Shown here piece by piece: positions 1-5,781 of a DNA stretch of 8,948 bases. Made by a program: the position numbers and the translations under genes. The notes under the pieces were generated by a model. The model was not told the origin of the DNA and did not search any database. It saw nothing but the letters and a program-made list of their open reading frames with translations. Location of the stretch: assembly GCA_016198545.1 (NCBI GenBank), contig JACQIJ010000200.1, forward strand, positions 1 through 8,948, in the 5' to 3' direction. Each line of letters begins with the position of its first letter. Position 1 is the stretch's first letter. Origin of the DNA: Pseudomonadota bacterium (lineage in GTDB: Bacteria; Pseudomonadota; Alphaproteobacteria; Micavibrionales; Micavibrionaceae).

Positions 1-160
1 CGCCGTTCGGGCCGAGCAGGGCCACGGCCTCTCCACGCTGCACTGCTACGCTGACGTCGCGCAGGACAGGCCGCTTTTTATAATTCTTGGACAGGTGTCG
101 GGCCTGCAACCCCTTCGGGATGGACTTGATGCGGCGACGCTGTGGCGGTTTCGTTTCCAT
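1..160 (-). CDS. lptB: LptB, LPS export ABC transporter ATPase (N-terminal part, cut by window edge)
   Basis: Only the first 53 codons are inside the window, and the rest runs off the left end. The protein starts METKPPQRRR, with a basic extension of about 17 residues, followed by the ABC ATPase opening LQARHLSKNYKKRPVLRDVS. It reaches the start of the Walker A loop (ALLGPNG) at the edge. LptB is the cytoplasmic ATPase of the LptB2FGC complex, which extracts LPS from the inner membrane. The identification rests on the ABC signature together with lptA, lptC and kdsD upstream on the same strand. It is separated from lptA by about 390 bp holding an opposite-strand gene, so it probably has its own promoter. 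The ATG at 158-160 has no clear Shine-Dalgarno sequence. A TTG at codon 18 would remove the extension, but the ATG is preferred. Another ABC ATPase is possible because the diagnostic part is missing. Confidence 0.85.
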   Translation of the reverse strand, partial: METKPPQRRRIKSIPKGLQARHLSKNYKKRPVLRDVSVAVQRGEAVALLGPNG

Positions 161-167
161 GTCCGGA

Positions 168-196
168 TTTATAGCCGATTGCCGCCGGCATGTCAT
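168..196 (-). promoter_or_regulatory. Candidate promoter for lptB, possibly giving a leaderless mRNA
   Basis: On the minus strand ATGACA (191-196, 5 of 6 matches to the -35 consensus) is followed after exactly 17 bp by TATAAA (168-173, 5 of 6 matches to the -10). The expected start site is near 161, practically at the lptB ATG (158-160), so this promoter would make a leaderless or near-leaderless transcript. That fits the absence of a ribosome binding site. This is inferred from sequence only. Confidence 0.4.
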
Positions 197-229
197 TTTT
201 TGTTGTCGCGTCGCCAAAAATTGACTATG

Positions 230-243
230 TTATGTATACATAA
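230..243. promoter_or_regulatory. 14-bp perfect palindrome in the divergent lptB / lipoprotein gap
   Basis: TTATGTATACATAA equals its own reverse complement. It lies 12 bp upstream of the lipoprotein start codon. It also lies just downstream of a weak plus-strand promoter candidate, TTGTCG (203-208) and TATGTT (226-231) with a 17-bp spacer, and overlaps the end of that -10. The position suits an operator for a dimeric repressor. AT-rich palindromes also arise by chance in promoters, so this is a candidate only. Confidence 0.35.
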
Positions 244-255
244 ACGGGGGTATCG

Positions 256-537
256 ATGAGTCAAAGATTTTGCAAAGTTTTTGGTTTGGTGTCCGCAGGC
301 ATTTTGTGCGCAACCGCGATTCTGGGAGGTTGTACGCCTGAAGAGCCGACCTTGCCCGCGCGCGAATCGGCTGAGAGGCGGGCGCTGGAAGTCCGGTGTC
401 AGCGGAATGTCCTTTTACCCGAACAGGCCGCCGAATTGTTGAAAACGCGGGAAAGGCTTTATCCTACCGAGATGGCCAGGCATGATGATCTTTTGCGGGC
501 ATGCATGAGGCAGATGAATGAAAATCCCGCCCCTTGA
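256..537 (+). CDS. Small predicted lipoprotein, function unknown
   Basis: This 93-aa protein begins with a typical lipoprotein signal: a short positive start (MSQRFCK), a hydrophobic stretch at about 8-23, and the lipobox LGGC with the acylated cysteine at residue 26. The predicted mature form is only 68 residues. It is charged, probably helical in the middle (about 36-70), and carries two further cysteines (C48 and C83) that could form a disulfide in the periplasm. I do not recognise the family. A run of five G at 246-250, five bases before the ATG, could serve as ribosome binding site. The gene is on the plus strand between lptA and lptB, and its stop codon is 11 bp from the convergent end of lptA. 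The location suggests an envelope role, but nothing in the sequence proves a link with LPS transport. The lipobox and spacing support a real gene. Confidence 0.7.
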   Translation: MSQRFCKVFGLVSAGILCATAILGGCTPEEPTLPARESAERRALEVRCQRNVLLPEQAAELLKTRERLYPTEMARHDDLLRACMRQMNENPAP

Positions 538-548
538 GGTTTCTTGTT

Positions 549-1358
549 TTATTTAGACGGTTTCTTCTCGCTTCCCGGATAAAACACGCCGCGTACGCGC
601 CCTCCCGTTGCGGGGCTTCCGATCATGCGGCTGACATTGGTCGCGAGATTGACTTCGGCGCGCTCGCCTTCCAGAACGTTTGGTCCGCGCTCGATCCGCA
701 CGCCGCCGCTTAAATCCGCCATATTTGTTGCCGCATTGTAACGGCCCTGCCGCCCGTACAGAGTTTCCGTCGCCGTTTTTATAACGACGTTGCCGTCGGC
801 GCCCAGTTCATGAAGTTGTCTTTGCCCGGCTGTGTCCTGCGCAAAAATGGCGCCGATGCGGTCGGCGCGCAGGGAGTTTCCATCGGCCCGTACGGCCATT
901 GCGTCCCCGTTCGCGGTCAGGCGTCCGTCCGTGACGAAATATTCGAAGCTGTCGCGGGCTGTGACGGTTTGTTCCGGCGATGTCATGCGCAGGTTGTCGC
1001 CGGTCATAACCGCGCGTCCCGCCGTGATGTCATACACGGCCTTTGCGCCGGTCGCGGCGTTGCCTTGCGAGGATATTGTTACATGCCCGTCCGCCGTCAG
1101 GCGGTGAATGTCAAAAGAGGATTGCTCCGTCTCCCTATAGTCGGCAGTCAGGATATCGGCGCGTATTTCAACGGCGCCTTGTTTCGCAATGACGTTGCCG
1201 CGCGCGATATATTGCTGCGCCCCACGGTGCCATTCCAGCGTTTCGTCGGCGGTGATTTCCAGCGGCGCGTTTGAAGAATCCGCAGGGGACGGTTGCGCGC
1301 GGCCCGGCGCAGGCGTCAGAATAATAATCGCTCCTATGATGGCCGGGATAAGACGCAT
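549..1358 (-). CDS. lptA: LptA, periplasmic LPS transport (OstA-like) protein
   Basis: This 269-aa protein belongs to the LptA/OstA family, the periplasmic bridge that carries LPS from the inner-membrane LptB2FGC complex to LptD in the outer membrane. It has a signal peptide (MRLIPAIIGA onward, hydrophobic to about residue 16, likely cleavage after GRA at 19-21). The beta-jellyroll region follows, opening with the typical phrase LEITADETLEW at 33-43 and repeated strand patterns such as ARGNVIA, TADGHV and LYGRQGRYNA up to about residue 245. The reading frame stays open further upstream into lptC, but the start at 1358 is chosen for three reasons. It gives a signal peptide, it has AAAGGA five bases before the ATG (1364-1369), and it overlaps the lptC stop codon by one base (TAATG). 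That overlap implies translational coupling with lptC. Confidence 0.93.
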   Translation of the reverse strand: MRLIPAIIGAIIILTPAPGRAQPSPADSSNAPLEITADETLEWHRGAQQYIARGNVIAKQGAVEIRADILTADYRETEQSSFDIHRLTADGHVTISSQGNAATGAKAVYDITAGRAVMTGDNLRMTSPEQTVTARDSFEYFVTDGRLTANGDAMAVRADGNSLRADRIGAIFAQDTAGQRQLHELGADGNVVIKTATETLYGRQGRYNAATNMADLSGGVRIERGPNVLEGERAEVNLATNVSRMIGSPATGGRVRGVFYPGSEKKPSK

Positions 1359-2026
1359 TACAATCCTTTTATCACCCTGTTCAGGACCAGCCTGACCGGC
1401 CCTGTAAAAATCAGTTTTTCCCTGTTTGCGCCTTCCTGTCCGCCCTGGAAGGTCAGGCCCGTGGCCTCTAACGTGCCCGTGGGCCCGTGCCCGGCGACCG
1501 GCTGGTCGGACCATGCCTCCCGCGATTTGATATGCATCAAAATTTTGCCGGTCTTGATCTCATATCCTTGGTCGTGGAACAGGCGCACATTTCCCTGCAA
1601 CAGCAGTTTTTCTTCCTGCTGCCTGTAGAATCCCTGATCCGCCTGCGCGGCCACCCATGCGCCGCCGTTCAGGAAGATATCCGCCGCCGGTTTTTCGAGA
1701 ACAACGACATTGGGGTCCTGGTCGCTCTGTACGGCCCGCGCCGCCGTGATAGTGAAGGGCTGGCCCTTCGAATCCTGGCTTTCGTAGCGCGGGCTTGTCA
1801 GCTCGTTCTTTTTGATGTTCCGGGGCGCGGCGGCTTGCTCCGGAACAGGCTCGAGAGCGACCTCCACGCGCGGCCATGCGATTAAAAGGCCGATCAGTCC
1901 CGCCGCGGCCAGCGGCAGTAAAAGGCGCAATGTACGTACATAGCGCGTATACGCCTTGCCCGGCAGAGCGCGCTTTATTGCGGGCTGGTCCCAGAAGCTT
2001 TTCCCGGCGGAATTCCTTTTTTTCAT
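1358..2026 (-). CDS. lptC: LptC, inner-membrane LPS export protein
   Basis: This 222-aa single-pass membrane protein fits LptC, which receives LPS from LptB2FG and passes it to LptA. The cytoplasmic N-terminus is short and basic (MKKRNSAGKS). One transmembrane helix spans about 33-51 (LLLPLAAAGLIGLLIAW), and a periplasmic domain of beta-strand character follows, related in fold to LptA (segments near 86-98, 108-135 and 140-175). The length is in the usual 190-220 range. The gene starts 10 bp after the kdsD stop and shares one base with lptA, so the three are almost surely cotranscribed. LptC is weakly conserved in sequence, so the assignment depends on architecture plus neighbours, which agree well. 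Confidence 0.9.
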   Translation of the reverse strand: MKKRNSAGKSFWDQPAIKRALPGKAYTRYVRTLRLLLPLAAAGLIGLLIAWPRVEVALEPVPEQAAAPRNIKKNELTSPRYESQDSKGQPFTITAARAVQSDQDPNVVVLEKPAADIFLNGGAWVAAQADQGFYRQQEEKLLLQGNVRLFHDQGYEIKTGKILMHIKSREAWSDQPVAGHGPTGTLEATGLTFQGGQEGANREKLIFTGPVRLVLNRVIKGL

Positions 2027-2036
2027 TTCAGGCTGC

Positions 2037-3047
2037 TCAAGCGACGCCTGTCTGCAGGCAATCCTGCAACCGGATCAGGCCGCATACCTTTTTTCCGTCC
2101 ATTACGATCAGACTGGTGAGATAACGGCCCGGCGTCATGGTCATGACATTGACGGCTTCCGCAGCCAGCGCGTCGGGCGCAATTGTTTTCGGATTTTTGC
2201 TCATGATCTCGCCGGCCGTTTTTGCGAGAAGGCTCTCCGACATATGGCGTTTCAGGTCGCCGTCGGTGATGATGCCCGCCAGCGCGCCGGAATCCTCATC
2301 CGCGACGATAACACATCCCAGGTTTTTCTCCGTCATCGTCAGGATGGCTTTATCCATTTTCGTGTCGACATCCGCGAAAGGAAGGTTTTTGAAAGGCTGC
2401 ATGATGTCAGCCACGGTCCTCAGCTTCTGGCCCAGCTTGCCGCCGGGGTGGAAGACGCGGAACTGTTCGGGCGTCAGGCCCATGCGTTCCAGCAGCGCAA
2501 CGGCCAGCGCATCGCCCAATGCCAGCATCATCGTGGTCGATGTCGTTGGCGCAAGGCCGTTGGGGCATGCTTCCGGCATTTTCGGCAGCAGAAGCAGGAT
2601 ATCGGCGTGCTTGCCCAGCGTGCTTTCCGCGCCGCCCGTGACGGCGATCAATTTCACGCCGAAGCGGCGCGTGTAATGGATAAGGTCGGACAGCTCCGCG
2701 CTCTCCCCGGAATAGGACAGGAGGAGCACGACGTCGTTTTCCGTTACCATGCCCAGATCCCCGTGGCTCGCCTCGCCGGGATGGACGAAAAAAGACGGCG
2801 TTCCGGTCGATGCCAGCGTCGCCGCGATCTTGCGCGCGATATGGCCGCTTTTGCCGATTCCTGCGACGATCAGCCTGCCGCCCCCTTTGTCCTTCATCGC
2901 CTGCACGGCTTCAACCGCCCGGGAAAACGCGCTGTCGATATTCTCCGCCAGCGCACGCAGTCCGGCGGCCTCCGCTTCCAGCACGCGCACAGCGTGGGAA
3001 AGGTCGGCGTTTTTTCCTGCTTTATCCTTTTTTTGCAGCGGTTTCAT
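2037..3047 (-). CDS. kdsD: Arabinose-5-phosphate isomerase (KdsD/KpsF family)
   Basis: This cytoplasmic enzyme converts D-ribulose 5-phosphate to D-arabinose 5-phosphate, the first step of Kdo synthesis for the LPS inner core. The 336-aa protein has the family architecture. A SIS sugar-isomerase domain spans about 46-190, with the motifs GIGKSG (63-68), FFVHPGEASHGDLG (86-99), SYSGES (111-116) and EACPNGLAPTTSTT (159-172). Two CBS domains follow at about 214-268 and 280-333. K66, E159 and H200 (in FHPGGKLG) match residues conserved in the family. It follows nrnC after 18 bp and precedes lptC by 10 bp, which is the classic alphaproteobacterial layout. Some genomes carry extra copies (KpsF, GutQ), but the lpt context favours the housekeeping one. 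Nothing looks truncated. Confidence 0.95.
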   Translation of the reverse strand: MKPLQKKDKAGKNADLSHAVRVLEAEAAGLRALAENIDSAFSRAVEAVQAMKDKGGGRLIVAGIGKSGHIARKIAATLASTGTPSFFVHPGEASHGDLGMVTENDVVLLLSYSGESAELSDLIHYTRRFGVKLIAVTGGAESTLGKHADILLLLPKMPEACPNGLAPTTSTTMMLALGDALAVALLERMGLTPEQFRVFHPGGKLGQKLRTVADIMQPFKNLPFADVDTKMDKAILTMTEKNLGCVIVADEDSGALAGIITDGDLKRHMSESLLAKTAGEIMSKNPKTIAPDALAAEAVNVMTMTPGRYLTSLIVMDGKKVCGLIRLQDCLQTGVA

Positions 3048-3065
3048 GCCCGGGGAAATGTGGGG

Positions 3066-3677
3066 TTAATGCGCGAAAATGTCAACTTCCGCCCATCCCG
3101 CCAGGTCAAGGGCGGCGCGGGTCGGGATGAATTCCATCGTCCTGCGGGCCAGTTCCATCCGCCCCTCGCGCTCAAGCGCCTGATCCAGCTTCTCTTTCAG
3201 GGCATGCAGGTAAAGCACGTCATTGGCGGCGTAGGCAATCTGCTCCTGGGTCAGGGTTTCCGCGCCCCAGTCGGATGCCTGCTGCTGCTTGCTGATTTCA
3301 ATGCCCAGCAGCTCCTTGCACAATTCGCGCAGCCCGTGCTTGTCCGTGAACGTCCGGCATATCATCGACGCGATACGGGTGCAATAAAGCGGCGTGGACT
3401 CGATATCAAGGTAATGTTTCAGGATGGCATAATCGAAACGGGCGAAATGGAATATTTTCATGACCTTCGGATCGCCCAGGATTTTCCGCAGGTTCGGCGC
3501 ACTGTATGCGCCGGGCGCAAACTGCACCAGATGCGCCGTGCCGTCCCCCGCCGACAGTTGCGCAAGGCACAACCGGTCGCGCGCGTTCTTCAGACCCATC
3601 GCCTCCGTGTCCACGGCCACGGTTTTTCCGAAACTTATGTTTTTGGGCAGGTCGCCCTTGTGTAAGGTAACGCTCAT
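3066..3677 (-). CDS. nrnC: NrnC-type nanoRNase (short RNase D-like DEDDy exonuclease)
   Basis: This 203-aa protein is a single DEDDy 3'-5' exonuclease domain. The catalytic set is visible: D23 and E25 in VDTEAMGL, D82 in FHFARFDYAIL, and the third motif YAAND with Y149 and D153. It lacks the HRDC domains of true RNase D. That is normal for NrnC, the alphaproteobacterial enzyme that degrades very short RNAs including the linear dinucleotide product of cyclic-di-GMP breakdown, replacing Orn. The typical strings QQQASDW (131-137) and the C-terminus GWAEVDIFAH also match NrnC as I know it. Many pipelines would label it ribonuclease D. It precedes kdsD by 18 bp, a frequent arrangement in this class, and follows the crotonase gene by 47 bp. 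The start is the first ATG giving the usual family length. Confidence 0.9.
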   Translation of the reverse strand: MSVTLHKGDLPKNISFGKTVAVDTEAMGLKNARDRLCLAQLSAGDGTAHLVQFAPGAYSAPNLRKILGDPKVMKIFHFARFDYAILKHYLDIESTPLYCTRIASMICRTFTDKHGLRELCKELLGIEISKQQQASDWGAETLTQEQIAYAANDVLYLHALKEKLDQALEREGRMELARRTMEFIPTRAALDLAGWAEVDIFAH

Positions 3678-3724
3678 TCCGCTAATTTATCGCAACATTT
3701 TGAAAGTGGCCAGCCTTACTTCAT

Positions 3725-4489
3725 TCAGAGGCGTTTTCTCTGCAGAAAGCCGCCAATGCCCTCATGCGCCTCATCGGCCAGCAGGTTTTCGACCATCACG
3801 TCCGCCGTCCGGCGGTAGGCCTCGGCTGCCGGCAGGTCGGCCTGTTCATAAAAGGCTTTTTTTCCCATGCCGATAATGCAGGGCGGCTTCGCCGCGATTT
3901 TACGCGCCAGCGTCATAACCGCGTCCTCCAGTTCCGTTGCGGACGCGTGGGAATTTATAAGACCCATCTGCGCCGCTTTCTCCGCGCTCACTGTATCTCC
4001 CGTCAGCAGCATTTCCATCGCCCGCTTGCGGGCGATGCTGCGGCTTAAGGGAACCATCGGCGTGGAACAAAACAGGCCGATCAGAATGCCGGGCGTCGAA
4101 AATCTCGCGTCGTCCGCCGCGACGGCCATGTCGCATGTCGCGACCAGCTGACATCCCGCCGCGCTTGCCGCGCCGTGCACCTGCGCGATCACCGGCTGCG
4201 GCACGGACTGGATGAGTTGCATCATTTCGCAGCAATTCCCGACCAGCTTCGCGTAAAAGGCGCGGTCGCGGTTGCTTCCTATTTCCTTCAGGTCGTGTCC
4301 GGCGCAAAACCCTTTGCCGGCGCCCCTGATGATGATGACCCGCACGGACGCGTCGGCGGACAGGTCTTTCAGCCCCCCGGTCAGCGCGCCGATCATGGAT
4401 GACGAAAGCGCATTGTAATTTTCCGGCGTATCCAGCGTCAGTACGCCTACGCCGTCTTCGGGGATTGTCGTTTTTACAAGGTCAGGCAT
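3725..4489 (-). CDS. Enoyl-CoA hydratase/isomerase family protein lacking both usual catalytic glutamates
   Basis: This 254-aa protein has the crotonase fold. Visible signatures are the N-terminal strand GVLTLDTPENYNALS (15-29), the first oxyanion-hole loop FCAGHDLKEI (61-70), the second loop HGAASAAGCQL (105-115), CDMAVA (119-124) and FSTPGI (130-135). In classical enoyl-CoA hydratases, glutamates sit where this protein has Q114 (GCQL instead of GCEL) and G134 (PGI instead of PEI), so ordinary hydration chemistry is unlikely. The loops and the FSTPGI context resemble the ECHDC3-like branch as I recall it. CoA binding is probable, and the substrate is unknown. Its stop is 47 bp upstream of nrnC on the same strand, so it may head the nrnC-kdsD-lpt unit. 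It begins 23 bp past the 3' end of the tRNA gene. The fold is certain and the reaction is not. Confidence 0.88.
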   Translation of the reverse strand: MPDLVKTTIPEDGVGVLTLDTPENYNALSSSMIGALTGGLKDLSADASVRVIIIRGAGKGFCAGHDLKEIGSNRDRAFYAKLVGNCCEMMQLIQSVPQPVIAQVHGAASAAGCQLVATCDMAVAADDARFSTPGILIGLFCSTPMVPLSRSIARKRAMEMLLTGDTVSAEKAAQMGLINSHASATELEDAVMTLARKIAAKPPCIIGMGKKAFYEQADLPAAEAYRRTADVMVENLLADEAHEGIGGFLQRKRL

Positions 4490-4512
4490 CGCGGGTTACA
4501 TGAAATCTGAGA

Positions 4513-4598
4513 TGGTGCCCAGAAGAGGACTCGAACCTCCACAGTATTGCTACCACAGGTACCTGAAACCTGCGCGTCTACCATTCCGCCATCTGGGC
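4513..4598 (-). tRNA. tRNA-Leu (anticodon CAG)
   Basis: The minus strand folds as a class II tRNA with a 7-bp acceptor stem (GCCCAGA with TCTGGGC), discriminator A and an encoded CCA end (4513-4515). The anticodon stem is CAGGT/ACCTG around the loop TTCAGGT, with anticodon CAG at 4563-4565, reading CUG leucine codons. A long variable arm, as expected for tRNA-Leu, is followed by a T arm with the loop TTCGAGT. The gene is 86 nt long including CCA. No integrase or duplicated 3' end is seen nearby. Confidence 0.96.
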
Positions 4599-4799
4599 CC
4601 GGAAATCGAGGTGTTCTTGTCTAACCCACTGTTTTCCGGATGTCAAACGGCATCTGTATTTCCCGGGGGTTATGATTTACTATAGCAGACGGGGGGCTGT
4701 TCGCCTTTTTTGATTTGTTAACTCTCTGATGGCACAATGACTCTTAGGCGGGATCCGGAGTGGTTTTGCCGATTTTTGCATGGAAAGGCTTGATATTCA
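4599..4799. other. Intergenic gap between tRNA-Leu and the response regulator gene
   Basis: This divergent gap of about 200 bp contains the tRNA promoter near its left end. It should also contain the plus-strand promoter of the response regulator. No convincing one was found: TTGATT (4709-4714) and CACAAT (4733-4738) with 18 bp between is the best pair seen and is weak. No coding sequence, repeat or riboswitch fold was recognised. An open frame across the tRNA (4500-4685) is an artefact. Confidence 0.6.
4618..4646 (-). promoter_or_regulatory. Likely promoter of tRNA-Leu
   Basis: On the minus strand a perfect -35 TTGACA (4641-4646) is followed after 17 bp by TAGACA (4618-4623), a weak -10 with 3 of 6 matches. 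The start would fall near 4611, giving a leader of about a dozen bases before the tRNA 5' end at 4598, which is typical of tRNA genes. The weak -10 keeps confidence moderate. Confidence 0.5.
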
Positions 4800-5639
4800 A
4801 TGAAAATTCTTGTCATTGACAGAGATTCCCTGACGACGCAGCTCGTGCGCTCCAAACTCGAAAGCAGGGGCCATACGGTTGTCGAGGAAGCCGTCAAAAA
4901 CAATGCTCTGGAGCGTATCGAGCGCGAAGAATTCGATGCCGTTCTGTTTGATCCCGCGCCGCTGAACAATGCGCGGCCTGTTGTGCTAGGCATCCGGCGC
5001 GCCGCCAAGAATTACCCCTATGTTGTGATTATGTCTCATGAAATGGACGATACGGAGGCGCTGAAGGCCGGTGCGAATGATGTTATGGGAAAACCTCTGG
5101 ATGCCGGGCATCTTGAAAAAATCATGGAAAATGCAGCGCGGCTGACGCGTCTGATTGCGCGCATCGGCGACGAAACCGAGGATTTTCCCAGTGCGGGCGG
5201 AGTGATCGCAAAGTCGGCGTTCAACCAGTTGTTCCTGTCCGCCATCGACCGCGCAGATCGTTATGCGGAGCGTTCTTTTATGGTTTTCATCGGCATCAAG
5301 AACTATGCCGATATCATAGCGACGGACGGCGCCTATGCAGCCGAATACGCGACGGCAAAGCTGTCGCAATATCTTGTGCGCCTGCGCCGGCAAAGCGATA
5401 TCATCGCCCAGACGGGCAGGGGCGAATATTGCCTGATGTTGCAAAGGCCGATTTATGAAGACGAGCCGAAGGAAGCCGCCAACCGCTTTGCCGAGGCGCT
5501 GAACCGTCTGCAGGATATGTGCGCAAATGACAGCGTACGCGTGGAAGTCACTGTTCGTCTGCTCGATGTTCCGGTCGGCTGCGTACACGCAGAGCATGTT
5601 GTGATTTATGACAAAATGACGGCGATGGGCCGGAACTGA
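4800..5639 (+). CDS. Response regulator: receiver domain plus degenerate GGDEF-like domain
   Basis: This 279-aa protein carries an N-terminal receiver domain (about 1-115) with all the phosphorylation hallmarks: acidic pair D7/D9 in VIDRD, phospho-acceptor D51 in LFDPAP, S79 in VIMSHE and K98 in GKPLD. A linker helix at about 103-122 leads to a C-terminal domain (about 135-275) with the layout of a diguanylate cyclase. That layout includes a helix like FNQLFLSAIDRADRYAERSF (141-160) and the hairpin QTGRGEYCLML (204-214), where GGDEF would stand. The signature reads GRGEY, so c-di-GMP synthesis is unlikely. The domain may bind a partner or a nucleotide instead. No kinase gene is adjacent, so it is an orphan regulator. 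Translation probably starts at the ATG at 4800, 11 bases after GGAAAGG (4782-4788). An intrinsic terminator lies about 80 bp past its stop. Confidence 0.88.
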   Translation: MKILVIDRDSLTTQLVRSKLESRGHTVVEEAVKNNALERIEREEFDAVLFDPAPLNNARPVVLGIRRAAKNYPYVVIMSHEMDDTEALKAGANDVMGKPLDAGHLEKIMENAARLTRLIARIGDETEDFPSAGGVIAKSAFNQLFLSAIDRADRYAERSFMVFIGIKNYADIIATDGAYAAEYATAKLSQYLVRLRRQSDIIAQTGRGEYCLMLQRPIYEDEPKEAANRFAEALNRLQDMCANDSVRVEVTVRLLDVPVGCVHAEHVVIYDKMTAMGRN

Positions 5640-5658
5640 CATCACCCGTCGCCACAAC

Positions 5659-5687
5659 TTGACAAGAGAACATTTGTAGAACATACT
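5659..5687 (+). promoter_or_regulatory. Sigma-70-type promoter containing a LexA (SOS) operator
   Basis: TTGACA (5659-5664, perfect -35) and CATACT (5682-5687, 4 of 6 matches) are exactly 17 bp apart. The spacer contains GAAC-N7-GAAC (5668-5682), with the second GAAC ending on the first base of the -10. GAAC-N7-GAAC, or its complement GTTC-N7-GTTC, is the known LexA box of alphaproteobacteria. Its position would let a bound repressor block RNA polymerase directly. The expected start is near 5694. The only gene downstream on this strand is the 111-aa gene at 5782, with an intrinsic terminator in between. Motif and spacing are seen directly; regulation by LexA is inferred. Confidence 0.72.
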
Positions 5688-5716
5688 GAGCTGACAAAAG
5701 AGCACACGTGTATCTG

Positions 5717-5750
5717 AAAACCCGCCTTGCACAGGCGGGTTTTCGTTTTT
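5717..5750 (+). terminator. Strong intrinsic terminator
   Basis: An 11-bp perfect stem (5717-5727 pairing with 5733-5743; AAAACCCGCCT with AGGCGGGTTTT) has a 5-base loop (TGCAC) and is followed by CG and then a run of six T. It probably ends transcription of the response regulator gene. It also lies about 23 bp after the predicted start of the SOS promoter, so most RNA from that promoter would end here unless the hairpin is bypassed. Confidence 0.9.
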
Positions 5751-5766
5751 TCATTCACAACCAGAT

Positions 5767-5773
5767 AAAGGAG
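5767..5773 (+). promoter_or_regulatory. Strong ribosome binding site of the 111-aa gene
   Basis: AAAGGAG stands 8 bases before the ATG at 5782, one of the best Shine-Dalgarno matches in the window. It fixes the start codon and supports this small gene being translated. Confidence 0.8.
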
Positions 5774-5781
5774 ATAAACCA

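Noticed and set aside
549..1514. Longer 321-codon version of lptA
   Set aside because: The extra 52 residues overlap lptC and lack a signal sequence. The internal ATG at 1358 has a signal peptide, a ribosome binding site and the TAATG junction.
1817..1853. 8-bp inverted repeat TGTTCCGG...CCGGAACA inside lptC
   Set aside because: The loop is long, there is no T-run and it lies in coding sequence. It contains GTTC and GAAC but not in LexA-box spacing or orientation.
1956..3665. A 569-codon open frame on the plus strand opposite kdsD and nrnC
   Set aside because: It is antisense to two clearly recognisable genes, its product is rich in Arg, His and Gln without any domain, and it is explained by codon bias of the real genes.
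3066..3677. Truncated RNase D (missing HRDC domains)
   Set aside because: The length and motifs match the complete NrnC family, which naturally lacks HRDC.
4490..4620. tRNA-Leu as an integration site for a mobile element
   Set aside because: There is no integrase, no duplicated tRNA 3' end and no foreign-looking gene on its 3' side, where a housekeeping-type gene begins at once.
4500..4685. Plus-strand open frame starting MKSEMVPRRGLEPP
   Set aside because: It runs across the tRNA-Leu gene on the opposite strand. Such frames over tRNAs are a well-known annotation artefact.
4986..5732. 248-codon minus-strand open frame opposite the response regulator
   Set aside because: It is antisense to a gene with clear receiver motifs, shows no recognisable domain, and begins inside the SOS-promoter/terminator region.
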